Below the pieces are notes generated by a model. That model worked only from the letters and a program-made list of their open reading frames with translations, had not been told where the DNA came from and did not search any database. A stretch of DNA of 64,000 bases from positions 1 through 64,000 of the forward strand of contig MU385754.1 of the NCBI GenBank assembly GCA_022497155.1. The letters run 5' to 3'. Position 1 is the stretch's first letter. Each line of letters starts with the position of its first letter. This stretch comes from Whalleya microplaca. Taxonomy: Eukaryota > Ascomycota > Sordariomycetes > Xylariales > Xylariaceae. Both the position numbers and the translations under genes were made by a program. Below are positions 38,479 through 50,080 of the stretch, piece after piece.

Positions 38479-40059
38479 CCTGCGATCTAAACGAGTGCGA
38501 AGAAGCAATTAGCCTTTCAATGAGTCAAGGTGCTTTGTTGGATAAGTAGAGTTGAGTGTAAATCCACTGTTAATAACTTTCATTTACCTGAAGGCAAACT
38601 CTAAGTTCAACGACGCCCTTGGTGCCCCTCGCAGCAACTTACATCTTCCGGGCCGACTGCTCAAGATATAGATATACACCAAAACCTGGCAACCCGTCCC
38701 TTGCTATCTCCAACCCGCGATCCAGACTCAGCTGGAGGTCCCCGGATCTGCAAGATGCTGGTACTGTAACCTATCCTGCCCTACTGATTGGTAGATATGT
38801 TGTTTAATGTATCAGTGCACTCATGATCGGGTGCGGGGTACGGTCATGTTCTGATTGTTTAGATACCACGAGATCCCCAAAAGTACGAATTGCGGCGCAA
38901 TCTATCCCGACCCTGGGAACTTGGACAAGGATTGGATCGTTTCTTAATGGAGAAGGTTCGAAGGCTGCTGATGCTGATAACTTGATACTTGTATCTGCGC
39001 AACTAAATCTAATGATGAGGTAGGTCTAATATCATTTTGATAGTAAAGGGGGGTTTGGCTGGATTCTTAGCCACAGGTAACTTGGAAGAATGCATGATGC
39101 TTGATGTAAAAGGAGTACCACAATAAGCAAACTAGGTATTTTGTAAGCTCTACCAGTATTACTTGTGATTCAATACAGCCAAGTACACGCTGACACATGA
39201 TCAGGTCTCCCTTATCTATCTGTACACAATTTTGGTACATCGCCAATATAATGGAAATTGATTGGTGATGGTTTCTTACATATCATCGTTTACTTGGCAA
39301 CTGTTTCATATCTACACTTCTATATTGTACGTGGGAATGCATAGCTTAAGGGGCCGAGCTAATCATATTGAATCAATAAGTGTACCTCAAGACATTGTGA
39401 ATATACATCCACTCATCACTTGCGTATATCAATCACAAATGTGCTAACTTTGGGGGCAGAATGTTGGCGAATTTCACATCTATAACTTACTAGATATCAT
39501 TACACTCTTCGGGATGCCAGCCAATTGCATGTCGCTTGTGTAATATATATGCTGGTACTCCCTCCTACCGGAGCCCAACCGTCGAAGTTCTGGACGAGTG
39601 TTTGAATAAAACCTTTGCGATTTAGGAAAGACATACTCCGACTACGTATTGGCATATGCCACACTCAGACGAAGACGTAGAGCTAGCCTAATTGACTAAC
39701 GATGGATCAATAGGAGGCATGGTTGAAGGTCATTCTATATAGTATCGTATGTTATAATATGTTTATTCTCATACCCGTTTCATAATGAGTCGCCGGTGAG
39801 ATAGTGTCAACGACCGCTTAAGTCCTGAATGGATGAGGTCCATAGTATAACCAAAAGAATATATCTTGTTGTTCAATTATGAGAGTTCATTTGATGAGAA
39901 GCTGTGTCACGGTTATGAAATAAGTCGACTGACATGTACCAAACACGAACTAGATGCCAGACCCCGAGGAACAGACTAGTAATTTACATGTATGCTAGAT
40001 GACTCTGGTATATTTACTACAACATTATGAATCTTACATACTATTGACAGGTACACAAC
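38479..40059. other. Gene-free region
   Basis: Upstream of the sugar transporter. No supported ORF or repeat is seen. The AT content is moderate. Confidence 0.5.
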
Positions 40060-40177
40060 TGTCACGAGATGGACCTATAAGGTAGCAAAACAACACAGTT
40101 GTTGCACGAAGAACTAACTAAAAGGCTGTTCTTCGAACAGCCTCTATATACATGAAGTCTAACAAAGAACCCTGACA
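40060..40177 (+). mobile_element. Solo short LTR-like element, copy 1 (118 bp, 5-bp TSD)
   Basis: Begins TGTCACGAG and ends CCCTGACA, so the ends are TGTCA...TGACA. It is flanked on both sides by ACAAC (40055-40059 and 40178-40182), a perfect 5-bp target-site duplication. It shares most of its length with the copies at 57370-57494 and 63867-63985. The TG...CA ends and 5-bp TSD are those of an LTR; the length is very short for one. It contains the stem GGCTGTTC-TTC-GAACAGCC at 40124-40142. Confidence 0.85.
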
Positions 40178-42223
40178 ACAACTGAGGGTATTGAGATATT
40201 TTACCATTCGGGTATATCCTTCAATCCTTCCTGTAGGTTTAAGTCTAAACATATTTATCTAAGTGTACGTTGAAAGGAGTGGGGCTTAAGCAAGTATGTA
40301 TACATTGCTACAACACTCATCACGAAAAATTCCACTACCCTAACCTTTGCTACTGGTCCTCAGAGGTGTGTCTCTAAATATGATCTTCGCAACTATTTGT
40401 GTACATAGATGTCGAAGTAGCGGCGGCTATCAGTGAGGTGTCAACCATGGCTCCGAAGGCTTTAGCCGACATAGCGTTATATAGAGTGGGGACACTGGGA
40501 GTTGCCTGGGCTACGATGTCTCAATATGGGGGCAAGGAGGAGAACAATGACTTGTTGAGGGTAAGATGAAACTAGAAGGAACGAAGCCTTCAATATATAT
40601 TCATGACGGCAGTATGAAGGCCTGTAGTAGTGGTTCCCATGGATCTCATCCTAGCCTCATCACGAGGACTGACTAGAAGGTAAGCTTCGAGGTTAGGGAA
40701 TACAAACAATTACTCACGTATACTTATGCACCCATAGCAGAGTTTAAGGTGAAATAAGCTAAGTTTTAGCTTAGAATAAGGTCGTCCCCAACGAACATTT
40801 AGTTACATGTATAACCATGGTTCAGATCAAGCAACGAAAAGTAAGTGAAAGTCACACATGGATTAGTTTGTTTATCTGGAAATGGTTCACGTAGGCTTGA
40901 GTGATACGAGTGCGTAATAGGAATTCCTAATATATATAACATAGTCTCACAATACATCCGGACTCCTCTGAGCCACACCTCTTGTATGAACTTGCTATGT
41001 CGTCAACGCCGGCTGACATAGAGATACGAAATATCGCGTAGGTAGAACATATTATTTATTATACAATAAGGAAGAAATTCAATTATACCGTATCTGAGAC
41101 ATCGTTCGATATCGTATGAGGACCCGCATATGCGAGCAAACACTTGAACGATATTTTGTCCCAACATTATATCTGTATCCGAACACATGGTAAAGCCAAT
41201 ATAGGCCAACATTAACTACCTAGGATGTAGTGGCTTGACTGTTGAACAATTGCTGAGATGATTTGAGATGTTTGCAACAAGTGGATTACCGAAGGACAAG
41301 CAGCCGGTTGACACCGTCTAGTCCTACGACGGTATAGTAATGAAAATATACATAGGGACACTGAGAGTATCTAGCACTCTATACATACATATTTGTTATG
41401 TATATAGCTTTAATCACAAGCTGATATTCGCTGAAGCCGAGAAATCACTATCGTTCATCGAGGGTATGTTGAGACAAGCGAGCCTTGACAACTCGAGGAA
41501 CTAGTGGGAGAGCTAAAGCAACGACTGGCGGCAGGGATAGGGAGACGCAACAGCAAACATAGAATATGAAATACCCTTGACAATAATTTGAAGGATGAAT
41601 ATGTACAAGTCAACAGAGGCTTTGCTAGGATTACTGTGCCGCAGACGAATGAATACTGGGTAAGAAACTAAGAATACGAAGACTTTTATTTATGAGTGGT
41701 TTGCCGCAAAATATTGTACAAGTAAAATAATATTTTGCTCTGATGAAGCAGAGGGGCTTAGGACCAAATATGAATCTGTCAAATGTTGAAGCGACTCCTA
41801 GCTTAACACATCGACAACCAATCATGGATTGAGTCCGATTACCTAATATAGATATTGGGGTAACTTAAGCAAAGCAAGGCTCATTTTCATTATCTGTGTG
41901 TGGAATCTCATCCATCATGCAGGTCGTTCTATTAGTGCTACTTTGGGAGTGTTTGAAAGTTCGGCTTGTATAAAAGATCTTGTTTCATATTGCGCTTGAA
42001 CTATGCTGTATGGTAGTGCGCTCGGACAATTTCAAAGAAAGCACCGCGAGCTCAGTAAATAGGGAGTAGCTAGATACAAGTATCACCGGAGGCACCGTTG
42101 CACCGCACTTTCATACAATTATGACTCAGTTGCCCACGGTTCGCCAATGCTTCATTAATGCCATCTATCCGCTACATTCACGTAAATTCGTCGTCTCGCG
42201 ACGTCTATGCTTGGCGTTTCCCC
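40178..42223. other. Gene-free region downstream of suz12
   Basis: No supported ORF. The sequence between the LTR-like element and the suz12 stop shows nothing recognisable. Confidence 0.5.
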
Positions 42224-44505
42224 CTAAGCTGCTTCCTTCGCTTGAACGCAGCTATTGCAACGCCAGTTGCAGCTCTCGACACTATCGACGGGAGTTATCG
42301 CATTTTGACAGGCGCAATTAGTGTGATATAGAGGCCTATCGCAGTCCTACGAGTTGTTAGTCTCGGATAGATGAGAAAAAATTGAAGCGAGTTTTCACTG
42401 ACCATGTTCGAGCAAATAATTGTAGCAGGTCCTCGAACTGGTTGGCCACACACGGCGCATCCGGAAGCTGATTTGCGGTACTCCGTTCTCGGGGATGGTG
42501 TCTTTATGGCCTCAGGTTGCCCAGGTCGCCTCTGAGATGCAGCGTGTCGCATAATGTTCAAAGCCTCGGAGATTGTTGCTTCCGCGAGAGAGTTTCTTGC
42601 CTTCAGGTAGGCTAAATGCTTTGCAAACTCGGTCGTCCGGCTCTGAGACGCAACTAACCATGACGCCTTACTTTCAACGAACCTCAGGTATACATCTTGA
42701 AGATGGGGCTCGGAGGTGACGCAATTTCTGTTTACGAATGCGTCCCATTCAGATATAAATTCCTTCTCATCTTGATGGACATCGCTATAATCTCTAATAA
42801 TCTCCCGGTGCTTTTGCGATAGCCACGTATCGTCTATTTCAGGCGGATCAACTAGAGTTCCAGGTTCAAGCAATGCTTTACTCAGCCGATCAAATATAGG
42901 CTGTTTATTGCTAGGAACTAGCTGTCTCGTATCCTTTGGTTTAGCTGGCAGTGGTACCTGTAAATGGAATTAGCTTTTGAGCCACTGATTGGAACTACGG
43001 GTTGAAAAGACTCTTAGGGACGCAAGTAAACTGACCTGTGCAAACTTTGACCGCGCCAATGTTCTTTGAGTCGTTTGCGGAGATTCAGGTTCTCCAAAAT
43101 CGCTCCCATGGCCTTCTGAGCCCGAGATTTCTGATAACGTCGATTTAGAGCGACGAAGAGTTTCTTGACCATGGACAGTGATCCAGATACGGGAGGAGTT
43201 CAAATCAAAGTCAGACCTGAACTCGGGATGATGATCTTTCATGTGTCTTTCCAGCAGGCTCATGGAAGGGTGGACCGCAAAACATCGTATGCATTGGTAA
43301 TCCTTCAGAGTGACTTCTCCGGTATGAGGAAGAACCCAAGTCACTTGTCCGGCCTCGCCACCAATATCTGCCAACTTTCGTCTTTTCCGTTCCTTCCGTT
43401 CCTTACCTCGGGCTTTGTCACTCAAAAGTTTTAGATTGTAGTTTTGTTGTTTTCCCCTTGTCCTCAATGATCGGCTGGGAGTTGTTGCCTCCTCATGTTC
43501 TTCGTCTTCATCCATCAACACATCCTGGACATCTGTCGCATGGCCATTCATGTGATTTTCCACCCTTCCATTAACGTGCCCATTTGTGAGCGGCTCTAAA
43601 GCACCGTTAGTGTAAGGTACCTTGATGCCTGGCGGTGTGACTTCGTCTTCAGATCTAGTGGTGCTGCCCGCTGTATGACATGCAGACCATCTGATATCCA
43701 TATCCATTGCTAGATCGAGCGACGTGTTATCACCTGCTCGTTTCCTAATCTTCACAGGAGCTGACGTCCGATGATGCTCGAAATTGTAAACAATTTGAGC
43801 CGTGAGGGCAAAATGCTGCTGGCTGCTACTACTAGAGAAAATGTTTTCACGAGCTTCTTCCTTTGGTAGCAAATCAACAGGTGGCCAATTGGGATCACCT
43901 GCCGACTCCAGTTCCGCATTAATCACATAGCGATCAGCCAGGTTGAAGCCATCATCATCATCTCGTGTGACATAAATCTTCTCGGCCGGAACATGAAATG
44001 GGGCATTTAGGTAGACCCTGGCCCTCCTGCAGACATCATCGGGGTCTCGAAAGACCTTGAGATGACAGATCTGGCTGTCGCAATAGAGCACGCGATAGTC
44101 GCTTGCATCCCTATATTGGCAGATGATGAGCTTGCAGCGAATACGGAATGTCGAAATGTCCTTCTTTGAAGGGGAGCGAGTCCCATTTAAAAAATCATGG
44201 GACCTGAAGCTAGGGCTATGGATATGAGTGATTTGGAGGATCTCAACACGAAGCGCCTTCTCGAAGTCACTCGGATTTTCGGAAAGAAGGTGACCCACGG
44301 CGCCGCGCGGGGCAGATTCCGGAGAATCATCTGTAATCCGGCGCCGTTTGGCGGCGCGAGGAGCATGATCGCCGTTGACAACATTGTCACCGTTTGCCGA
44401 AGATAGCTTGATTCCCATGCTGTAGGGAGTGAAATGATCGACGGCAGTTTTCCAGGCTCTGTGTATGAAGGGCAATTCGCGTTTGTACGGGGTGATGGTC
44501 GCCAT
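42224..44505 (-). CDS. suz12: Polycomb repressive complex 2 subunit Su(z)12, with C-terminal PHD-like finger
   Basis: Three exons (43036-44505, 42403-42957, 42224-42346) give 715 residues, all phase 0. The N-terminal half resembles fungal Su(z)12 (beta-rich regions around FRIRCKLIICQYRD and FALTAQIVYNF). A C2H2 finger follows near residues 400-425 (YQCIRCFAVHPSM...ERHMKDHH). The VEFS box covers about 510-640, with WLSQKHREIIRDYSDVHQDE, FISEWDAFV and HLAYLKARNSL. The last two exons encode Cys/His residues spaced as a PHD finger: CAVC, CSNMDC, HTNC, then WRCNSC. Su(z)12 is needed, with the SET-domain methylase and the WD40 protein EED, to place H3K27 methylation on silent chromatin. The terminal finger would give it a second chromatin-reading module. 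Confidence 0.92.
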
Positions 44506-46745
44506 ATCTTAAGGAGGACATGGGCGCAGCTCGCCACGATACGTATCGCGGCTTCCTGCTGGAGATAATAGGTGTAGGAGAGCCGGCGACCAAAACAGCA
44601 TGGACTGACTACCTCTCTAATGCATCCAACAGGGAACTATGAAGAATGTACGAGCATGATTATGAAAGTCAACACGCCGTAGACAACTAAGAGCCGTAGT
44701 GGATAATTAATCCGGATTGCAAAACCTAAGGAATACGAAGGACGGGTGTGGTTGTGCTGAATGAGACTTGCGAAAAGTGAGGTAAGAGATAAGTCAGGGG
44801 TGGCTGTGGACAAAGTAAGTTTACATCAGAGCAAATAAGTCGCCGACCATTCCCCTGGGCCGGTGCGCGGAGGAATTATGGCGACAGGGCGTTGGGTGAG
44901 AATTTGTTGTGTGTTGTTGTGAGTATAGAGAGGTGAGGCTATACAGAAACATGGGACAAGTAGGAAGGTAGGCATGTGATGTGGATGAGTTGCGTTCGAA
45001 TTCAAGGAAGAACATAAGTTTGCAAAGGACTTGCGCGCGTCGTGTTCGTGCGGCGTGCCGGTAAATTCCCAGCCTGGCCACTCTTACCACCAAAGAAAAA
45101 GGGCCATTGGCAGGGCACAAGGCCGGTTGGTTCCACTTCTTCTAACCCAATTGTGACCTGCATGTGGCTTACTACAATCTTACTCGTCCGTGCCCCGTGT
45201 GGCTGGTTACCAATTACCTGAAAAGCATCCATGATCCATGCATCAACAACTTGCTCCATATATGTACCGTAGCCTTGTAAACAAAGACCAAGGTATATTG
45301 TAGAATGTCATATGAAGGACTGGTCGATACCTATATGATAATGATTCTCAACGTGACGAAACATATTTGTATTGAATTATTTATACATGCCTAGGTAAGT
45401 AAAGAGCAGTGCGTGTCAGAGAATCAGCCATTGCTTAGATTATAGATCACATAGGTAATCAATTGCGTGGTTGTAAAGATAGCAGGCTAATCTAGGCAAG
45501 CCAATTTTTAAAATTGAGCGTTTCAATAAGAACGTTATTAATTAAGCATGTGAAGCAAACCCAGAATACTCTAAAAATCATTATCATAGCTGCACTAATG
45601 AAAGAGATGCTGGCTCGGGTTTATAAGTCAGCATCTTCGTTGTGAGTAGAACGGCACAACTCGCTTAGTGAATAAGCCTGATATTGAATGAAATGGCCCG
45701 GCCTCACTACCACCGTGACACAAGTCTAGGTATTTCCCTGTTTCACGTTCCGAAGCGCCGTTTTCCCCTCTCAACCTTCCTGAAATATCAGCTTATTCTT
45801 AACAATATTGAGCTAGTTTACTCAGCAGTAAGTGGAACTTCCTGCAATGGAACAGATTGCTTCACCCTATGTCCTAAGGTCCCTGAGCTAATGATATACC
45901 TATGTCAGGAAAACTACGCTGCAACGCTTTTCAATGAACGTTGCTCTAAGTGTATGCTGCAAGCGTCAAAAGTGAACCGGTAGACTGGTACTAGAGCACT
46001 TCTTGACTGAATGATAACTCCTTATACCTGCACAAAACTCACCTACTTGATTACCAGTACATCACCGGCCGGCCTATATGTCGGGATGGTCTTTGGGCAC
46101 CCCCGGGCCCTCATAAAACTTATCACTTTGTCCTATTCAAACAGCTGAATATGATTCTTAGAAGTATCGATTGTCAACTACTTACGACTATATGATATTA
46201 GCCAAATTGGAGCGCTTACAACAGGAAGACTTGGTGTCAAGGGATTATTGATAGATAAGTCAACATAATATTTTCTTTAGCATTATTTGTACAAGTGTGC
46301 AAACATGAGTACTGGTATCCGTTCCTAAACCACGTCCTATCCATCTCGAAAAAAGGTATCGTTATCTTGGTTTTCCTAATGTTGGCATTCGCATTGGCCT
46401 GTTGAGGTACTTGGGTACCTACACGAAGCACAGGCATTTATTGAACCAAACACACACAGCCACAACCTTATTTTAGTGGGCCTTCAAATCCAAAAACGTT
46501 GCTGGGTATATTTCGTACGCAGCACCGGAGTACCACTTTGGAACATCCCACCTGCACCTCATCTGCACCGAGCTCATCGTTGCTGAGGACCTCCACCACC
46601 ATCTCACTCGCACGACAAGTTCCGTTGTCAGAACCCAACTTCTCTTTCCCTCTGCACATTTTTGCGCAGAATACCCCTCAATTCAATTATTCAATTAAGC
46701 AATCCCATTCATGTGACAACCATCTCTTTGGTCCAACATCCAACC
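44506..46745. other. Divergent intergenic region
   Basis: Between suz12 and the F-box/LRR gene. A 99-codon plus-strand frame at 45684-45983 has several Cys near its end but no signal peptide or recognisable domain, so I leave it unannotated. Confidence 0.5.
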
Positions 46746-49010
46746 ATGGATGACGATTATGACACCACCCCTCCTCGACGAGCTTTGCGAATAGTTCCGT
46801 CGCGGGCTGCCAAGATCAAGACCCCCGTTCGCAAGACACGGTCTACTGCTGCGTACTTCAGCTCCCAATCTTCATCGTCGGAGCTGTGTTCAGACGATGG
46901 CTATCTAGACACTCGCAGCCCTCCTGCTTCCTACACCCTGTCAACCTTGCGAAAGCGAAAGAATCGTTCCGCTTCCGACTCCCCTAACACGAAGCGCCTA
47001 CGCCGCAGTACCAGAACCAGAGTCGCTCGCGAAACGCCTTCGAGAACCAATTTCTCTATACCGAAGGCCTTGCCGAAGGCCATACCGAGGGCCATACCGA
47101 AGGCTGTACCGAAGGCTAATCACTCTGCGCCAGTCCCAAACCGCGCGCCCGCCTTCTTTCCTCCTTGGTCGACGCTCCCATACCATGTCCTGTTGCGCAT
47201 TTTCTATTATGTCGCCGCACCAATTCGTGACATTACCTCTCGAAGCAGGGATGTATCAAGCGCAGTTGAAGGGCTCACGTCAGCTGCGCGGACTTGCCGG
47301 GCTTTCGCTGAGCCAGCACTAGCTAGCTTGTACCGGTGTCCTCCTTTCCACCAACAGTGGTCTACTAAAGCTCCACACATCTCCCTCGGCAAGTTCATAG
47401 AGACGCTGAATTTGCCCCCTAGTACGACCATAATCAACTATCGCACCAAGGTTGAAATCTTGCGAATTGAAGTGGCCATGACCTTGAATAAGAAGTATAT
47501 CGGATGTGTGTTGACCCTGGAAGATATTGCTCGGAATCTTCCAAGACTGTCCTGTTTGGAGTTGTATCATGAACTCGACGAGCCACCTTATCGCAGCCTA
47601 GATGAGCGCATTCGATGGAAATACACAGCAGACGATTTGACACAGACTTTGGCACCGTTGCCAGGAGCCGGCAGCGGAGTGGAAGAGCAGCCACCAATCA
47701 TAAAATTGCGGAGTTGGCGTTGGAATGCGCGCCTAGCTTCCGAAGAATTGTCTCTGGACAAGTTAGAGGAAGTTCATCGAACTCCAAGTTTTGTCACCCT
47801 GCGTAAAGTCGCCTTTGTCAATTACCAACTTCCATCTTGGGGTTTATCGGGCAGAGCCCAAAACAGTGAAGCGATACAAGAGCTTGGTCGCCGCAACGTA
47901 GTCCAACTTTCGGCGTGCATTTCAGCTTTACCAAATCTAGAGCACCTCGTTTTGGAGTCGTCGACGTTAGCTAATGGCTCTCTGCTGGGACTCCTACCGA
48001 AGACACTTAAGCATCTTGAGCTGATCAACTGCTGGGAGATAACGGCTAATGATCTTACCGACTTTTTACTCACGCATGGCAGCTCCTTGGAAATACTGAC
48101 GCTCAACCATTGCCAGTCTTTAAGTCTGGAATTCCTACCTGTTTTAGGATCATCTTGTCCGAACTTGGCACATCTCTATATGGACTTGTCCTATTTTAGA
48201 CACCATGAACATTATGCCGATAATAAGCCTGAGTACGATACCCTCCTTCTTGAGGACCAGGTTCCGACATGGCCCTCTTCGATGCAATCTATTGAGATCA
48301 TCCATATGCGAAAATGGAGCCGCCAGGCCGCGGAGAACTTCTTTGAAAGCTTGATGCAAAGTGCCCCAAATCTTCCACGTCTTCGTCGACTTGCTTTCAG
48401 AGTTGCGCTTAGCATTTCTCCTACCGAACGGATAGAACTGCGAAAGGTCCATGTCGATAAGATGGTGAGAGTTTTTAAGAACATGGACGTGCCAAAGGAC
48501 TTCAAGACACTTCGCCCACTCCCCACAAAATCTCTCGTAGCAAACCAGGCGGCATCAAAGATAAAAGACGTGAAAGCGCCTCCGCCCTCGGTTCTGCCGA
48601 CGCGGCGCAGCACACGACTAGCCGATCTACCACTGGCTGCAAATTCAGACAGCGAGACGCCTCAGTCCAGTAAGAGTGAGACTGCGAAGCTCTCGGCCGT
48701 TGGCAGAGAACTCAGGTCGTTGAGAATCAGCCAACCGCGCTTGAAGGAGAATGACGCCGACGATGAAGATAGCGAAGATGAACTCGCTCTTGACCACTCC
48801 GATCAGAGCCGACAAGACCGTAAGGTCAAGAAGATCGCCAAGGCCCGAGCAGTTGACACGGAATTCGTTCATGGTCTCTGTAATGTGGTCGATATCCAGG
48901 TCGACAATCATAGACCCATGGAGAAGCAATACGGCATGGATGATTTTGTGGACTCAGAAGAGGAATCGGACTCTGAGTGGGACGGCGGGGACGATGATGT
49001 TTTCGGTTGA
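46746..49010 (+). CDS. F-box and leucine-rich-repeat-like protein
   Basis: Single exon of 754 residues. An in-frame ATG 84 nt upstream exists, but the ATG at 46746 sits in a better context (CAACCATGG) and is followed by an acidic start MDDDYDTTP, so I prefer it. The first 130 residues are basic and disordered, with an RRSTRTRVAR patch and a five-fold [ILV]P[KR]A repeat. An F-box lies at about 138-165 (WSTLPYHVLLRIFYYV). Leucine-rich-repeat-like segments follow, for example LPNLEHLVLESSTL and LKHLELINCWEIT. The tail is Ser/Glu-rich and very acidic (DSEEESDSEWDGGDDD). F-box proteins recruit substrates to SCF ubiquitin ligases through Skp1; the target is unknown. The basic N-terminus suggests a nuclear location. 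Confidence 0.86.
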   Translation: MDDDYDTTPPRRALRIVPSRAAKIKTPVRKTRSTAAYFSSQSSSSELCSDDGYLDTRSPPASYTLSTLRKRKNRSASDSPNTKRLRRSTRTRVARETPSRTNFSIPKALPKAIPRAIPKAVPKANHSAPVPNRAPAFFPPWSTLPYHVLLRIFYYVAAPIRDITSRSRDVSSAVEGLTSAARTCRAFAEPALASLYRCPPFHQQWSTKAPHISLGKFIETLNLPPSTTIINYRTKVEILRIEVAMTLNKKYIGCVLTLEDIARNLPRLSCLELYHELDEPPYRSLDERIRWKYTADDLTQTLAPLPGAGSGVEEQPPIIKLRSWRWNARLASEELSLDKLEEVHRTPSFVTLRKVAFVNYQLPSWGLSGRAQNSEAIQELGRRNVVQLSACISALPNLEHLVLESSTLANGSLLGLLPKTLKHLELINCWEITANDLTDFLLTHGSSLEILTLNHCQSLSLEFLPVLGSSCPNLAHLYMDLSYFRHHEHYADNKPEYDTLLLEDQVPTWPSSMQSIEIIHMRKWSRQAAENFFESLMQSAPNLPRLRRLAFRVALSISPTERIELRKVHVDKMVRVFKNMDVPKDFKTLRPLPTKSLVANQAASKIKDVKAPPPSVLPTRRSTRLADLPLAANSDSETPQSSKSETAKLSAVGRELRSLRISQPRLKENDADDEDSEDELALDHSDQSRQDRKVKKIAKARAVDTEFVHGLCNVVDIQVDNHRPMEKQYGMDDFVDSEEESDSEWDGGDDDVFG
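47058..47117 (+). repeat. Five-copy 12-bp coding repeat ([ILV]P[KR]A)
   Basis: ATACCGAAGGCC-type units, five in tandem, encode IPKA, LPKA, IPRA, IPKA and VPKA inside the F-box/LRR gene. The reading frame is conserved, so copy-number change would alter the protein without breaking it. Confidence 0.9.
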
Positions 49011-50080
49011 AAGTCGTCTCCAAGAGCAAGGGCTGTGCACCCTTGGAAAAGATGCGCACGTGTATAATTTGCATGAGGGCGGGGTCAGTTTCGACAACTG
49101 GCTTGATTTAAAGGCGTTCAGTGAAGAGGACCGGATGACTATTAGATTTGCAAGTCATCACTGACACGGCAGGCACACAAGAGGCTCGGATTTGCAAAGA
49201 ATCATTTTGATACCCGGAAAATGCGGAAAGGGTATATATATGTAAGGTGTTATTGACATTAGCAATTAAGAAGAAGAAAAATAGGTTCATAGGCCAGCTG
49301 CAGAGTTGACGATATGAATAAAAAAACATCAAGCAACTTCTCTGTTTTCCTTGGTATGGAGAGACTGGTCCATCGCAAGTTACTAGAGTGTTTTTATCTT
49401 TGGCAAGGTAGTGTGAATGATTTGTAGTTGGATGAGTTTGTGGTCACAGGCGCGAGGGTGTAGAGCTCATATATCCCAACAGGACACCTTCCTCCCAGCC
49501 GGAGCTACGAGGCCCAATGGCCAAGTGGTAACTTGACGGTTAGATAAGGACGGCATAGCCTGTGCCTTTCGGGGTCCTGCCCAAATCCTCAGGATGCGCA
49601 GTGACCTGCTTTTTTTGTCAAATATTTCAGTGTACTGAAGGTCATCTATTCAAATATTATTTTTATATGATTTTCCGCTCCGATTTTGTTTATTTGCTTT
49701 CCGTGTCTGCCATTATTTTTTTTATAAACTATTATGTATATATTAGAAATGACTTTTATTTAATAGTGTTGGTGATATATATAACTAATCATGATCTTAT
49801 AAGATAAGATAGTTCATCTAGTTCTTTTAAATATATAAAATCCCTATGAACATCTGTCTCTAAGGGACTTGTTAGGAAGGCATGCAGAAAGCCATGGATA
49901 ATTCAATATTCAGGCTTGATGGGACAATATGCACGAACATATGGCGGTACTCCTTTGGGATTTATATCCGTGGACCACTTTCGTATACTGAAGAATAGAA
50001 TAACTATTGCATTCGATTCATAGTTGGCATGACACAGTTGTGCATATGGCCTAATGTCTCGGTGGAATTCTTATGTTTCC
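49011..50080. other. Convergent intergenic region
   Basis: Between the F-box/LRR and DUF726 genes. A strongly AT-rich patch spans about 49,640-49,850. A tRNA A-box-like stretch (TGGCCAAGTGG, 49518-49528) has no matching B box or acceptor stem. Confidence 0.5.

Noticed and set aside
45684..45983. 99-codon plus-strand frame with several Cys near its end, considered as a small secreted protein
   Set aside because: No signal peptide at the start and no second line of support.
49518..49528. tRNA-like A box TGGCCAAGTGG
   Set aside because: No matching B box, anticodon arm or acceptor stem could be built around it.
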